From contig KB291754.1 of assembly GCA_000318405.1 (NCBI GenBank), forward strand, positions 16,658 through 80,657: a DNA stretch of 64,000 nt, in the 5' to 3' direction. Positions 12,021-20,812 of the stretch are shown one piece after another. Below the pieces are notes generated by a model that had not been told where the DNA came from, made no database searches, and was given only the letters and a program-made list of their open reading frames with translations. The position numbers were made by a program, and so were the translations under genes. Within the stretch, counting starts at the first letter, position 1. Every line of letters begins with the position of its first letter. The DNA comes from Brevundimonas diminuta 470-4 (GTDB taxonomy: Bacteria; Pseudomonadota; Alphaproteobacteria; Caulobacterales; Caulobacteraceae).

Positions 12021-13505
12021 TCAGGCGCCGAACAGGCCGGCGACCCACGCGCGAACGGCCGTCTCGTCGGTGGCGTCGCCCGTGTAGGCCAGGGCGCCCG
12101 CGGGCGCGTAGGGCGAGTTGTTGCCGCGCTGGCGCGTCGTCCAGGCCTTATGGCCATAGCTCAGGTCGGCGTAGTTGGACGGCAGACGCAAAGTCGTCGG
12201 CTCGATGAAGATGGTGTCCTCGGCCGTGGTCGAACCGGCGATGCGCACGTTCGGCAGACGGCTCAGCAGGTCCAGCGTGTCCAGGCAGCCGCCCGAGCAG
12301 CCGGCGTCCACCAGCACGACCACCTGACCCTGCACCGGATTGGCGGCGCCGGTGTCCGGCGTGGCCGGGCGGCCCGGCATGACGAAGGTCGGCTGACCGG
12401 CGGCGATGGCGCTGTCGAAGGCGGCGACGATGGCCTGGGTCTGTTCGATCACCGCGCCCGATTCCTGAACAAAGCGCGGATCAGACTGCATCCGGTTCAG
12501 GGTGTCGGCGAACCACTGGCGGTTGCCCGGCGTGGCGCGATAGGTGATCTGGCCGGCTTCCGGCTGGCGGCTGACGGTGAATTCCGGCGACCAGATGCGG
12601 TTGGCCAGGCCATAGCCGCGCGAGGTGGCGTTGGCCGAGGAACCGTTGGCGCCCCGCAGGTCCAGCACAAAGCCCTGCGGCCCGCGAATGACGGCGGACT
12701 GGGCCTCGACCTGGGCGAAGAAGGCGTCCCACGCCGCGTCATCGGCCAGCGAGTGAACGCTGACCCACGGACGGCCGTCGACCATCTCGACCGACAGCGG
12801 CGCGCCCGACGGCGTATAGACCGAGGCGCGATAGGCGGCTTCCAGATTCTGGGCCGTGGCCGGCTGCGGCGACAGGGTGAAGCTGCGGGTGCGGCGGCCG
12901 ACCTGGAACTCGCAGGTCCCCGGCACGCCCGTCGTCATCGGGTTGTTGCGGTTCCACAGCAGATAGGGGGCGCTGCGGACACGACCGGCTTCGGTCGTCA
13001 GGTCGCCCTCGAACTGGTCCAGCTTGGCCTTGGCCAGGTCCTCGATCGGCTCGGCGTTGCAGCTCTTCAACACAGCGCCCAGCGGCGGCGCGCCGCGCAC
13101 GCCGTCCTGAACATAGGAGACGACATACTGGCCGTTGCGCCAGGCCGTGGCCACGCCCGGCCAGCTGGTGGCGAAATACGGACCGAGACCTTCATAGGTC
13201 GGCCGGGCGGCGATGTTGGAATCGCGGAAGCCGTTGGCGTACCAACGCAGCAGATAGGCGTGGCTGTCGCCGCTGTTGACCTGTCCGGCCTTGGCCTGCG
13301 CTTCCTGCAGGCCGGTGTCCAGCCAGCCGCGGAACGTCGCGCTGGCCTCGCCCGGCGTCACGGCGGCCGGATGGTTGTCGCGCAGGGCCGCGTGCATGGT
13401 CTGAAGGTCCTGACGCGCCAGATCGCTGAAGTTCTGGGCCGAGGCGGCCGAGGCGGCGAAGCTCAGGGCCAGCACGGCCGCCGAAGCGGAAAGCAGGCGT
13501 TGCAT
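12021..13505 (-). CDS. S41-like secreted peptidase
   Basis: 494 residues with a clear signal peptide (MQRLLSASAAVLALSFAASAASAQ). The C-terminal half resembles the tail-specific protease/interphotoreceptor retinoid-binding (S41) fold: GFVLDLRGANGSSA near residue 285 and VVVLVDAGCSGGCLDTLDLL near 395, where the Ser between two Cys is the likely nucleophile. The Cys pair may form a disulfide in the periplasm. The N-terminal ~220 residues are Gln/Ala-rich with no obvious PDZ domain. Start at the ATG 13503-13505. It appears monocistronic. Substrate unknown; the fold call is moderate. Confidence 0.75.
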   Translation of the reverse strand: MQRLLSASAAVLALSFAASAASAQNFSDLARQDLQTMHAALRDNHPAAVTPGEASATFRGWLDTGLQEAQAKAGQVNSGDSHAYLLRWYANGFRDSNIAARPTYEGLGPYFATSWPGVATAWRNGQYVVSYVQDGVRGAPPLGAVLKSCNAEPIEDLAKAKLDQFEGDLTTEAGRVRSAPYLLWNRNNPMTTGVPGTCEFQVGRRTRSFTLSPQPATAQNLEAAYRASVYTPSGAPLSVEMVDGRPWVSVHSLADDAAWDAFFAQVEAQSAVIRGPQGFVLDLRGANGSSANATSRGYGLANRIWSPEFTVSRQPEAGQITYRATPGNRQWFADTLNRMQSDPRFVQESGAVIEQTQAIVAAFDSAIAAGQPTFVMPGRPATPDTGAANPVQGQVVVLVDAGCSGGCLDTLDLLSRLPNVRIAGSTTAEDTIFIEPTTLRLPSNYADLSYGHKAWTTRQRGNNSPYAPAGALAYTGDATDETAVRAWVAGLFGA

Positions 13506-13691
13506 GGGGGTTTCTCCCAGTCCGTTCAGTATGCGGGTTGGTCTTGTTTTAGACCCATTAACGGCGCCGTCGCCACCCCTGTGACGAAATTGCACCGCTT
13601 TGCGGACCGCGGCGTTTACGCGCGCCCCTTTCCCGACTAGGCCGGTTATCCGCAGGCGCAAAACGCGCCGAAACGCCGCGTGCTCGCAAGA

Positions 13692-14096
13692 ATGACCGCC
13701 CTGGCTGATCTGTTTTTGAACTCTACGGGACGCATCGGTCGAATCCGCTTTTCAGCGGGCGCCGCCTGCCTGATCGGAGCCTGGATCGCCGTGGATGTTT
13801 TTCTGCGAACGCCCGGCTGGCTTCACGCCCTGATCGCGGCCGCCCTGCTTTACAGCGGCTTCTGCGTTCTGTCGCAGCGCCTGCACGACCGCGGACGTTC
13901 AGGCTGGTGGAGCGGGCCGATCTTGCTGGCCTTCGCCCTGGCCTGGCCGCAGCCCATGACCCTGCTCGGCTGGATCGCCGTCGCAGGACTGGCCTTCGTC
14001 GCCGTCGACCTGGCGATCCTGCCGGGCCAGAAGGCCTTCAACCGCTACGGCGCCGCGCCCGGCGCCCCGCGTCAGACCGGCGCCACGCCCGGCTGA
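13692..14096 (+). CDS. DUF805 family membrane protein
   Basis: 134 residues from ATG 13692 (a GTG at 13680 is in frame and possible). The N-terminus [20 protein letters not shown] matches the DUF805 opening (GRxxRxxF). Three hydrophobic segments follow, with the family-typical [13 protein letters not shown] between the second and third. Function unknown; an inner-membrane protein. Its 3' end overlaps the 3' end of lipB on the other strand by 25 bases, a convergent overlap. Confidence 0.8.
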   Translation: MTALADLFLNSTGRIGRIRFSAGAACLIGAWIAVDVFLRTPGWLHALIAAALLYSGFCVLSQRLHDRGRSGWWSGPILLAFALAWPQPMTLLGWIAVAGLAFVAVDLAILPGQKAFNRYGAAPGAPRQTGATPG

Positions 14097-14788
14097 ACCG
14101 GGCCGAATACCCGCTGGAAGGACGACTTCAGCGCGTCATCCGCCTCGTCCATCGTCGCCAGCACGCCCAGATCGACCAGGCTGGTCACGCCGTGTTCGGT
14201 GATGCCGCACGGCACGATGCCGCCGAAATGATCGAGGTCCGGCTCCACATTCAGGCTGATCCCGTGGAAGCTGACCCATTTGCGGACCTTGACGCCGATG
14301 GCGGCGATCTTGTCCTCGCGGCTCCAGCCCGCGCCCTTGCGCTCGACCCAGACGCCGACGCGGCCCTCGCGCATCCCGGCCTGAACGCCGAAGCGGTCCA
14401 GGGCGCCGATGATCCAGTCCTCCAGCCCATGTACGAAGCCGCGCACGTCCTTGCCGCGCCGGTTCAGGTCCAGCATCACATAGGCCACGCGCTGGCCCGG
14501 CCCGTGATAGGTGTACTGCCCGCCCCGCCCTGTCCGGTGCACCGGAAAGCGGTCGGGCGCCAGCAGGTCGTCGTCCTTGGCCGAGACGCCTGCGGTGTAG
14601 AGCGGCGGGTGTTCCAGCAGCCAGACCAGTTCTTCGGCTTCTCCCGCCGCGATGGCGGCCACGCGCGCCTCCATCGCGGCCTCGGCGGCGGCGTAATCGA
14701 CATAGCCGGACGACAGGGCCCACTGGACAGGGCGCCGGTCCTCGCGAAGCAGGCTGCGTTGGGAAGAGTTTAACGGGTCGGCAAGCAT
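14072..14788 (-). CDS. lipB: octanoyl-ACP:protein N-octanoyltransferase
   Basis: 238 residues; transfers octanoate from ACP to lipoyl domains of 2-oxoacid dehydrogenases, the first step of protein lipoylation. Motifs: [34 protein letters not shown], the lysine in [16 protein letters not shown], and the catalytic Cys in [16 protein letters not shown]. Start at the ATG 14786-14788. This start overlaps, back to back, the earliest possible start of the FliN-like gene, leaving no promoter room unless that gene starts further downstream. lipA is not in the window. Confidence 0.96.
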   Translation of the reverse strand: MLADPLNSSQRSLLREDRRPVQWALSSGYVDYAAAEAAMEARVAAIAAGEAEELVWLLEHPPLYTAGVSAKDDDLLAPDRFPVHRTGRGGQYTYHGPGQRVAYVMLDLNRRGKDVRGFVHGLEDWIIGALDRFGVQAGMREGRVGVWVERKGAGWSREDKIAAIGVKVRKWVSFHGISLNVEPDLDHFGGIVPCGITEHGVTSLVDLGVLATMDEADDALKSSFQRVFGPVQPGVAPV

Positions 14789-15107
14789 GATGCCCTCAAT
14801 GTGGGGCCGAACGCGGCGGCGCAAGGGCCCGCCCGTTGAATTGCGAGTATCCTCTTTGAGCCAGATCGATGCCGTCGATGTCGAGATTTCGGTCGTACTG
14901 GGCCGTTCGGTCCTGCCGATGCAGCAACTGCTGCGCATGGGCCGTGGCGCGGTGATCCCTCTGGACGCCTCGGAAAAGGACGAGGTCTGGATCCTGGCCA
15001 ACAACCATCCGGTCGCGCGCGGCGAGATCGAGATCCGCGACGACCGCATCGCCATCACGGTGACGCGCCCTGCGGACGTCTATGACTTCATGGCCGGGGC
15101 TGCCTGA
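14787..15107 (+). CDS. fliN: FliN-like flagellar motor switch (SpoA domain) protein
   Basis: Up to 106 residues with one SpoA/FliMN_C domain, which in FliN forms the bottom of the flagellar C-ring and sets rotation direction. Diagnostic stretch: [27 protein letters not shown] (given here in two parts: [15 protein letters not shown], then [12 protein letters not shown]) and [18 protein letters not shown]. The domain starts around residue 27. The 14787 ATG overlaps the lipB start codon; the TTG at 14841 (preceded by AAGGG) gives an 88-residue protein and leaves space for promoters, and may be the true start. No flagellar genes adjoin it; flbT-flaF lie 5 kb away. Confidence 0.8.
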   Translation: MMPSMWGRTRRRKGPPVELRVSSLSQIDAVDVEISVVLGRSVLPMQQLLRMGRGAVIPLDASEKDEVWILANNHPVARGEIEIRDDRIAITVTRPADVYDFMAGAA

Positions 15108-15215
15108 GCTATTCCCTCGCCTGTCTGGAGAAGGAATTGCGCCTCCCTCCGCTATTTCCGCAAAACGCTCTTTTCTTTCCGCTCTCTCTCCGCTATTGCC
15201 CGCCCTCCGATGCGA

Positions 15216-15300
15216 GCGGTCGTGGCGGAATTGGTAGACGCGCAGCGTTGAGGTCGCTGTGGGGCAACCCGTGGAAGTTCGAGTCTTCTCGACCGCACCA
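15216..15300 (+). tRNA. tRNA-Leu (GAG)
   Basis: 85-nt class II tRNA with acceptor GCGGTCG / CGACCGC, anticodon GAG in loop TTGAGGT, a long variable arm (GTGGGGCAACCC-type) and GTTCGAGTC T-loop; ACCA encoded at 15297-15300. Confidence 0.96.
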
Positions 15301-15364
15301 TCTGATCTGACAGGGCGAATCTCGGCTAGATACGGCTGATATCAACTCCAGAGGAGGCAGACAC

Positions 15365-16783
15365 GTGACCCACACGGACCTTGCCCCTCTGCGCCCCGAA
15401 GACCCTCATCTCGAAGACGAAGATCACGCCGCCCTCGGCGAGGACTACGCCCTCACGGCGGCTTTCGTCGAAAAGGTCGTGGACGCGGCCGACGACGGCG
15501 ACGGCATGCGGCTGCGCAGCCTGCTGGAAGACCTGCACCCCGCCGACGTCGCCGATCTGATGGGCTTCCTGACCGCCGAGCATCGCTCGGTCGTGGTCCA
15601 GTGGCTGCCGCCCGATCTGCTGGCCGAAGCCCTGCCCGAAATGGACGACGGCATCCGCGAAAAGGTGCTGGAGCGCGTCCCCTCGGCCACCCTGGCCGAA
15701 GCCCTTCAGGAACTGGATTCGGACGACGCCGCCTCGGTCGTCGAAGACCTTGAGGAAGACCAGCGCGAGCGCGTGCTGGCCGCCATGCCCGAGGTCGAGC
15801 GCGCCGCCATCGAATCCTCGCTCGGCTATGAAGAGGATTCGGCCGGCCGCCTGATGCAGCGCGAGTTCATGGCCGCGCCGCAGTTCTGGAACGTCGGCGA
15901 CACCATCGACCACGTCCGCGCCCAGGGCGATCACCTGCCCGAGCTCTTCTTCGACATCTATGTCGTCGACCCGATGAACCGTCCGGTCGGCGGCGTCGCC
16001 ATCAGCCGGATGCTGCGCAGCCCGCGCACCACGCCGCTGACCGAACTGATGGAGCCGGTCAACGTCATCGAGGTCGACGTCGATCAGGAAGAAGTCGCCT
16101 ATATCTTCGAGAAATATCACCTGATCTCGGCCCCCGTGGTCGATACGGCCGGGCGGCTGGTCGGCCAGCTGACCGTCGATGACGTGGTCAACATCATTCA
16201 GGAAGAGAACCGCGAGGACATCCTGCGTCTGGCCGGCGTGTCCGACGAGGACCGGTCGTCCAGCGTGATGGAGATCGTGCGCGGCCGCGTGCCGTGGCTG
16301 GGCATCAACCTGTTCACCGCCGTTCTGGGCGCCAGCGTCATCGCCCTGTTCGAGGGCACCATCCAGCAGATCGTGGCCCTGGCCGTGCTGATGCCCATCG
16401 TCTCGGCCATCGGCGGCAATGCGGGGACGCAGGCTTTGACCGTCACCGTGCGCGCCCTGGCGACGCGCGAGCTGAACGCATCGAACGCCCTGCGCACCTT
16501 CTGGCGCGAGATGGCCGTGGGCCTGGCCAACGGCTTCGTCCTGGCGCCGCTGATCGGTCTGGCGGCGGGCTTCTGGTTCCAGGACTGGAGGATCGGCGGC
16601 GTGATCGCCACGGCCATGATCCTGAACCTGCTGGTCGCCGCCAGCGTGGGGGTGCTGACGCCGCTGACCCTGGCCAAGCTGAAGTTCGACCCGGCCGTGT
16701 CCTCGGCCGTTTTCGTGACGGCGACGACCGACTTCTTCGGCTTCCTGATCTTCCTGGGCCTGGCGACCATCGTCCTGCTGTAA
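15365..16783 (+). CDS. mgtE: MgtE-type magnesium transporter
   Basis: 472 residues, a dimeric Mg2+ channel. The cytosolic N domain (about 30-150) shows LLEDLHPADVADLMGFL and LERVPSATLAEALQELDSDD repeats. A CBS-domain pair follows (about 150-270, with DIYVVDPMNRPVGGVAISRM and FEKYHLISAPVVDTAGRLVG). A five-helix membrane part from about 300 contains the signature GGNAGTQALTVTVRALATRE lining the pore. Start is GTG 15365 preceded by GGAGGCAG. In the family, Mg2+ binding between N and CBS domains closes the pore. No Mg riboswitch is visible in the 64 bases after tRNA-Leu. Confidence 0.95.
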   Translation: MTHTDLAPLRPEDPHLEDEDHAALGEDYALTAAFVEKVVDAADDGDGMRLRSLLEDLHPADVADLMGFLTAEHRSVVVQWLPPDLLAEALPEMDDGIREKVLERVPSATLAEALQELDSDDAASVVEDLEEDQRERVLAAMPEVERAAIESSLGYEEDSAGRLMQREFMAAPQFWNVGDTIDHVRAQGDHLPELFFDIYVVDPMNRPVGGVAISRMLRSPRTTPLTELMEPVNVIEVDVDQEEVAYIFEKYHLISAPVVDTAGRLVGQLTVDDVVNIIQEENREDILRLAGVSDEDRSSSVMEIVRGRVPWLGINLFTAVLGASVIALFEGTIQQIVALAVLMPIVSAIGGNAGTQALTVTVRALATRELNASNALRTFWREMAVGLANGFVLAPLIGLAAGFWFQDWRIGGVIATAMILNLLVAASVGVLTPLTLAKLKFDPAVSSAVFVTATTDFFGFLIFLGLATIVLL

Positions 16784-16822
16784 ATATGACCTGAAACGGC
16801 CCCGCCCGTTTCGGAACAAGGC

Positions 16823-17698
16823 TTGCTCCGCCCCGCTCAGGGCGAGAACGCCCGTTTCGAATTGGGTCAGTCCGTGTCCGCAGCCGCGCCGCAACGCCGC
16901 AAGGTCTCTCGTGAAGGCCTTCTGCTGATCAAGAGTTTCGAGGGCTTTCGCCCGCGCACCGTGCTGCGCCGCGACGGGACGCCGGTCATCGGCTATGGCC
17001 ACTCGCGCTCCGCCCGCCCCGGCGCCGTGGTCAGTGAAGCCGAGGCCGAACTGCTGCTGCAATACGACCTGATGCCCATCGTCGCCCTGTTGAACGAGCG
17101 GGTGCGCCTGCCGCTGAACCAGCACCAGTTCGACGCCCTGGCCAGCTTCATCTTCTCCATCGGCCTAGAGCGTTTCCAGACCTCCGACGTGCTGGAGAAG
17201 CTGGACGCCGACGCCTTGCCCGAGGCCGCCGACGCCCTGTCCGCCTGGCCCGAGCGCGCCTCCCCCCCGGTGGACGCCCTGTATCGCCGCCGTTCCGCCG
17301 AGCGCGCCCTGTTCGACACGGCGCCCGACCAGCCCGCCCCGCTGGACGCCCTGCTGACCGCCCCGGTGCGCGGCCCCGGCGCCGAGGCCTCGTCCTCCGA
17401 CACCCCGCCGCCCAGCGTGCCTGTCCTGCGTCACGAGAAACGCCCCGCCAAAGACGCCGCCGGCGACGCCGCCCTGGGCGACAAGGGCGCCGTCCTGTTC
17501 ATCGGCGGCGTCGGCGCCCTGGCCTTCGCGGCCGGAATCGCCGCCTTCCGCCGCGCCCTCAACGCCCCCGCTTCGGGCGACGCCACGGTGGTGATCGGCG
17601 CCGGTCTGGCGGCGGCGGGGCTGGTCTTCATCGGCGTGGCGGCCTGGAGCTTCCTGCGCGGCAAGGACCTTCCGCCAAAGCACAAACAGTCGCGCTAA
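16823..17698 (+). CDS. spmX: SpmX-like muramidase homologue with two C-terminal membrane helices
   Basis: 291 residues from a TTG start at 16823 (a GTG at 16874 would give 274). Residues about 28-165 are a GH24/T4-lysozyme-like domain ([46 protein letters not shown]). Glu40 is kept, but the positions matching T4 Asp20 and Thr26 are Arg49 and Val55, so cell-wall cleavage is doubtful. A short Pro-rich linker (168-205) leads to two hydrophobic helices (223-242 and 254-277) and a basic tail. This architecture (degenerate muramidase, disordered Pro-rich linker, two C-terminal TM helices, no signal peptide) is that of SpmX, the Caulobacter stalked-pole scaffold for histidine kinase DivJ. It is shorter than Caulobacter SpmX, mainly in the linker. 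A plain membrane-bound lysozyme is the alternative. Confidence 0.7.
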   Translation: MLRPAQGENARFELGQSVSAAAPQRRKVSREGLLLIKSFEGFRPRTVLRRDGTPVIGYGHSRSARPGAVVSEAEAELLLQYDLMPIVALLNERVRLPLNQHQFDALASFIFSIGLERFQTSDVLEKLDADALPEAADALSAWPERASPPVDALYRRRSAERALFDTAPDQPAPLDALLTAPVRGPGAEASSSDTPPPSVPVLRHEKRPAKDAAGDAALGDKGAVLFIGGVGALAFAAGIAAFRRALNAPASGDATVVIGAGLAAAGLVFIGVAAWSFLRGKDLPPKHKQSR

Positions 17699-17741
17699 CA
17701 GGCGTCTTTGCGAAGGCCGCGCGCGATGCTACGCCTTTGGC

Positions 17742-18905
17742 ATGAGCATTCCCTTCGCGCCCCAATCCATGGAATTCGGCCTCGGCGAGACCGCTGACGC
17801 CATCCGCGACACGACCGCCCGCTGGGCCGCCGAACGGCTGGCCCCCCGCGCCGCCGAAATCGACGAGAAAAACGAGTTCGCCCGCGACCTGTGGCCCGAA
17901 ATGGGCGAGCTGGGTCTGCACGGCATCACCGTCGAGGAAGAGTTCGGCGGCCTCGGCCTCGGCTACCTCGAACACGTGGTGGCGATGGAGGAGGTGTCGC
18001 GCGCCTCGGCCTCGATCGGCCTGAGCTACGGCGCCCACTCCAACCTGTGCGTCAACCAGATCCGCCGCTGGGGCACGCCCGAGCAGAAAGCCAAATACCT
18101 GCCCAAGCTGATCTCGGGCGAACACGTCGGCTCCCTGGCCATGTCCGAGGCCGGTTCGGGCTCGGACGTCATGTCCATGCGCACCCGCGCCGAGAAAAAG
18201 GGCGACCGCTACGTCCTGAACGGGACCAAGTTCTGGATCACCAACGCCCCCCACGCCGAGACCCTTGTCGTCTACGCCCGCACCGGCGACGGCAACGGCG
18301 GCGTCACCGCCTTCCTGATCGAAAAGGGCATGAAGGGTTTCAGCGTCTCCAAGAAGCTGGACAAGATGGGCATGCGCGGCTCGGACACGGCCGAGCTGGT
18401 GTTCGAGGATTGCGAAGTCCCCGAAGAGAACATCATGGGCGGCGAAGGGCGCGGCGCGGCCGTGCTGATGAGCGGTCTGGACTATGAGCGCGCCGTGCTG
18501 TCGGCCGGACCTCTGGGCATCATGCAGGCGGCCCTGGACGTGGTCCTGCCCTACGTCCGCGACCGCAAGCAGTTCGGCAAGGCGATCGGCTCCTTCCAGC
18601 TGATGCAGGGCAAGGTGGCCGACATGTACGTCGCCCTGAACAGCGCCCGCGCCTATGTCTATTCGGTCGCCCGCGCCTGCGATCAGGGCCTGACCACCCG
18701 CTATGACGCCGCCGGAGCGATCCTGCTGGCCTCGGAAAACGCGGTGAAGGTGACGCTGGAGGCGGTCCAGGCTCTGGGCGGCGCCGGTTACACCAGGGAA
18801 TGGCCGGTCGAGCGCCTCGTCCGCGACGCCAAGCTCTACGACATCGGCGCCGGCACCAACGAAATCCGCCGCTTCCTCATCGGTAGAGAACTGCTGGGAA
18901 GCTGA
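17742..18905 (+). CDS. ivd: isovaleryl-CoA dehydrogenase
   Basis: 387-residue FAD-dependent acyl-CoA dehydrogenase; oxidises isovaleryl-CoA to 3-methylcrotonyl-CoA in leucine breakdown. Signature stretches: [38 protein letters not shown] (typical of the isovaleryl branch), [36 protein letters not shown], and [20 protein letters not shown], with [20 protein letters not shown] and the C-terminal [18 protein letters not shown]. The other leucine-degradation genes are not adjacent in this window. Specificity within the family is inferred from overall resemblance. Confidence 0.9.
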   Translation: MSIPFAPQSMEFGLGETADAIRDTTARWAAERLAPRAAEIDEKNEFARDLWPEMGELGLHGITVEEEFGGLGLGYLEHVVAMEEVSRASASIGLSYGAHSNLCVNQIRRWGTPEQKAKYLPKLISGEHVGSLAMSEAGSGSDVMSMRTRAEKKGDRYVLNGTKFWITNAPHAETLVVYARTGDGNGGVTAFLIEKGMKGFSVSKKLDKMGMRGSDTAELVFEDCEVPEENIMGGEGRGAAVLMSGLDYERAVLSAGPLGIMQAALDVVLPYVRDRKQFGKAIGSFQLMQGKVADMYVALNSARAYVYSVARACDQGLTTRYDAAGAILLASENAVKVTLEAVQALGGAGYTREWPVERLVRDAKLYDIGAGTNEIRRFLIGRELLGS

Positions 18906-18906
18906 C

Positions 18907-18931
18907 GGAACCACCAGGCGGGCAAGCGGTT
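18907..18931 (+). promoter_or_regulatory. EcfG/SigT-type general stress promoter
   Basis: GGAAC at 18907-18911 and GGTT at 18928-18931 with a 16-base spacer fit the alphaproteobacterial EcfG consensus (GGAAC-N16/17-cGTT) apart from the first -10 base. It begins 2 bases after the isovaleryl-CoA dehydrogenase stop and drives toward the DUF3008 gene. Confidence 0.55.
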
Positions 18932-18956
18932 GCTCCTTCTCGAAAGGAGATCGGTC

Positions 18957-19145
18957 ATGCCCGCCAAGTCCGCCGCCCAGCAGAAAGCCGCCGGAGCCGC
19001 CCTGTCGGCCAAGCGCGGCGATACGCCCAAGTCCAAGCTTAAGGGCGCGTCGAAATCCATGATGGAATCGATGAGCGAGAAACAGCTTGAAGAATTCGCC
19101 CACACCAAGCGCAAGGGCAAACCCGAACACGTGTCGAAGGAGTAG
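18957..19145 (+). CDS. DUF3008 family small basic protein
   Basis: 62 residues: MPAKSAAQQKAAGAALSAKR, then KLKGASKSMMESMSEKQLEE and FAHTKRKGKPEHVSKE. This matches DUF3008, small Lys/Ala-rich proteins of unknown function common in alphaproteobacteria. A strong ribosome site (GAAAGGAGAT) precedes ATG 18957. The EcfG-like promoter upstream suggests stress or stationary-phase expression. No cysteine, signal peptide or membrane segment; likely a DNA- or protein-associated stress protein, but this is inference. Confidence 0.85.
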   Translation: MPAKSAAQQKAAGAALSAKRGDTPKSKLKGASKSMMESMSEKQLEEFAHTKRKGKPEHVSKE

Positions 19146-19223
19146 CTTTCCATTTCGCTGCAACCGTCACGGCGGGGATGGCGCCAAGCCGCGCGGCCCC
19201 CTAACGTCGCGGACGGCCCTGCC

Positions 19224-19877
19224 TTGAGTCTCGCATTGATGACGCCCGTACCCGCCCCGCCGCCCGATGAGGGGCGGACCTTCTCCGACGTGCTGGAGCG
19301 CCTCGGGCAGGGCGAAGGCGATAAGCTGTCCCTTCGCGAAATGGTCGCGGCTTTCGGTGAACGAGGCTTCGGCGCCGTCATCCTGATGCTGGCCCTTATG
19401 GCGCTGTTTCCGTGGCCGCCGGGCGGCAAGGCGGTCTTTTCCGTGCCGATCATCCTGATCGCCGCCGAGCTGGCGCTGCAGCGCGAGAAGGTATGGCTGC
19501 CGCGCTGGTTGTTGAACCTGTCGGTGAGCCGTCAGTCCTATCGGTCCGCCACGGCGAAAATCCTGCCCCGCCTGCGCCGTGTCGAGCGGTTGACCCGGCC
19601 GCGCTGGCCGGTCCTGACGGGCGAGGCCGCCGATGTCGCCATCGGCGTGATCTGCATTCTGCTGGCCCTGATGATGGCCCTGCCGGTGCCGTTCGGCGAC
19701 GCCCTGCCCGGCCTGACCCTGGCCCTGTTCGGCTTAGGCATCATCCAGCGTGACGGCGCCTTCATCCTCGCCGGTCTGCTCGGCTCAGCGGTGTGCGGCG
19801 TCTATCTGGCCCTGGTGTGGACCACGGTGGTCGCCGTGGTCAGCGGCGTCGCCCACTGGGCCGCCAACCTGTTCTAG
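19224..19877 (+). CDS. exoD: ExoD family membrane protein
   Basis: 217 residues from TTG 19224, or 212 from ATG 19239. It matches the ExoD family (required for exopolysaccharide production and nodule invasion in Rhizobium; molecular role unclear). Conserved parts are FSDVLERLGQGEGDKLSLRE, GFGAVILMLALMALFPWPPG, IAAELALQREKVWLPRWLL and LPVPFGDALPGLTLALFGLG, then LGIIQRDGAFILAGLLG. Three or four hydrophobic segments place it in the inner membrane. It converges on flaF with only 3 bases between stops. Confidence 0.87.
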   Translation: MSLALMTPVPAPPPDEGRTFSDVLERLGQGEGDKLSLREMVAAFGERGFGAVILMLALMALFPWPPGGKAVFSVPIILIAAELALQREKVWLPRWLLNLSVSRQSYRSATAKILPRLRRVERLTRPRWPVLTGEAADVAIGVICILLALMMALPVPFGDALPGLTLALFGLGIIQRDGAFILAGLLGSAVCGVYLALVWTTVVAVVSGVAHWAANLF

Positions 19878-19880
19878 CCC

Positions 19881-20243
19881 TCAGTCCGCGTCGGTCTGAC
19901 CGCTGAGTCCCTGCATGATCATGCGGTTGATCTCGATCAGGGTCGAGAAATCGTCCTCGCCGCGCATGACTTCGGACGTGTTGCGGTTGACGAACAGGCT
20001 CAGCGAAATGAACTGAGCCCGCATCGCCTGCGGCAGGGCGTTGTCCGGGTCCGTGCAGGCGGTCGCCAGCGCCGACCACAGCCGCCGGTTCCAGTCCAGC
20101 GCGTCCATCCGCCCGGCGACATCCGACTTGTCCAGGGTCGAGGCGTGCATCAGGGCGCGCGTCACCTGGCCGAACAGCCGGTATTCCATTGCACGCGGGG
20201 ATTCAGCCCGCGTCGCCGCCGTCTTGTACGCCTGAAGCGACAT
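19881..20243 (-). CDS. flaF: flagellar biosynthesis regulator FlaF
   Basis: 120 residues; in Caulobacter FlaF is needed for flagellin translation or secretion and works opposite FlbT. Family features are [20 protein letters not shown] near the start, [20 protein letters not shown] and [19 protein letters not shown] near the end. The start overlaps the flbT 3' end by 41 bases, so the two are translated from one message. No flagellin gene is in the window. Confidence 0.94.
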   Translation of the reverse strand: MSLQAYKTAATRAESPRAMEYRLFGQVTRALMHASTLDKSDVAGRMDALDWNRRLWSALATACTDPDNALPQAMRAQFISLSLFVNRNTSEVMRGEDDFSTLIEINRMIMQGLSGQTDAD

Positions 20244-20628
20244 TGCCGAGCCTTTGATCTTCGTAATCGACGATTTTGCGAGCGCCCATCAGGGCCTTGT
20301 AATACTGACGCGCCAGCACGTGCTTCGAGCAGGCGACGCATTCGCTCAGGATGTCCGGATTGCGCACCGCGCCCATGAACTCCGTCAGGCGCAGGGCGAA
20401 CTCGTCATAGAATTTCGGCGCGTCGGCCTCATCCAGATACATCATCATGACGGGGAAATAGATGCGGCGCGCGGGCGTCGTGACGTCCTCGGGCTGCATG
20501 ATGTCCTTTTCGCGCAGCACGCTGGCCTTGTTCTGAAGGATCAGCACGCCGCGACGGTCGCCGTTCTGGACGACGGCCCCGTTCAGCACGAATTTCTCGC
20601 CGGGTTTCAGCGACAGTTTCAGAGGCAA
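20203..20628 (-). CDS. flbT: flagellin mRNA regulator FlbT
   Basis: 141 residues. In Caulobacter FlbT binds the 5' region of flagellin mRNA and represses its translation until the hook is complete. Recognisable: [60 protein letters not shown] and [15 protein letters not shown]. It starts at the ATG ending at 20628 and runs into flaF with a 41-base overlap. The 184-base gap to the divergent acidic protein gene holds the promoters of both. Confidence 0.95.
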   Translation of the reverse strand: MPLKLSLKPGEKFVLNGAVVQNGDRRGVLILQNKASVLREKDIMQPEDVTTPARRIYFPVMMMYLDEADAPKFYDEFALRLTEFMGAVRNPDILSECVACSKHVLARQYYKALMGARKIVDYEDQRLGNVASGVQDGGDAG

Positions 20629-20721
20629 GGGAAGGTCTCCGTGGCGCCGCCCTCACCGTGACGGCCGGCCGCTGATGAACTGTAAAGCGACGTGGTTAAC
20701 CATCCCTTCACTTCGCCCCTG

Positions 20722-20754
20722 CCCAGCGTCATGGGCCCCTCCCCAGCGTCATGG
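20722..20754. repeat. 13-bp direct repeat with 20-bp period
   Basis: CCCAGCGTCATGG occurs at 20722-20734 and again at 20742-20754, a period of 20 bp, about two helical turns, between flbT and the divergent stress-type gene. Two identical sites on the same DNA face suggest a dimeric regulator site, or a chance tandem duplication. Confidence 0.5.
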
Positions 20755-20765
20755 CCGCACAGGCG

Positions 20766-20791
20766 GGAACGCCGTGACCAGCCGAGCCGTT
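20766..20791 (+). promoter_or_regulatory. EcfG/SigT-type general stress promoter
   Basis: GGAAC at 20766-20770 and CGTT at 20788-20791 with a 17-base spacer match the EcfG consensus exactly. The predicted start lies about 15-20 bases before ATG 20813. It would drive the acidic protein and the small protein behind it. Confidence 0.68.
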
Positions 20792-20812
20792 GATCTGGTC
20801 GGAAGGGAGACA

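Noticed and set aside
15301..15364. Mg2+ riboswitch before mgtE
   Set aside because: Only 64 bases separate tRNA-Leu and mgtE; no M-box-like structure is visible.
15326..17125. 599-residue minus-strand frame opposite mgtE
   Set aside because: Antisense shadow; mgtE on the plus strand has full family motifs.
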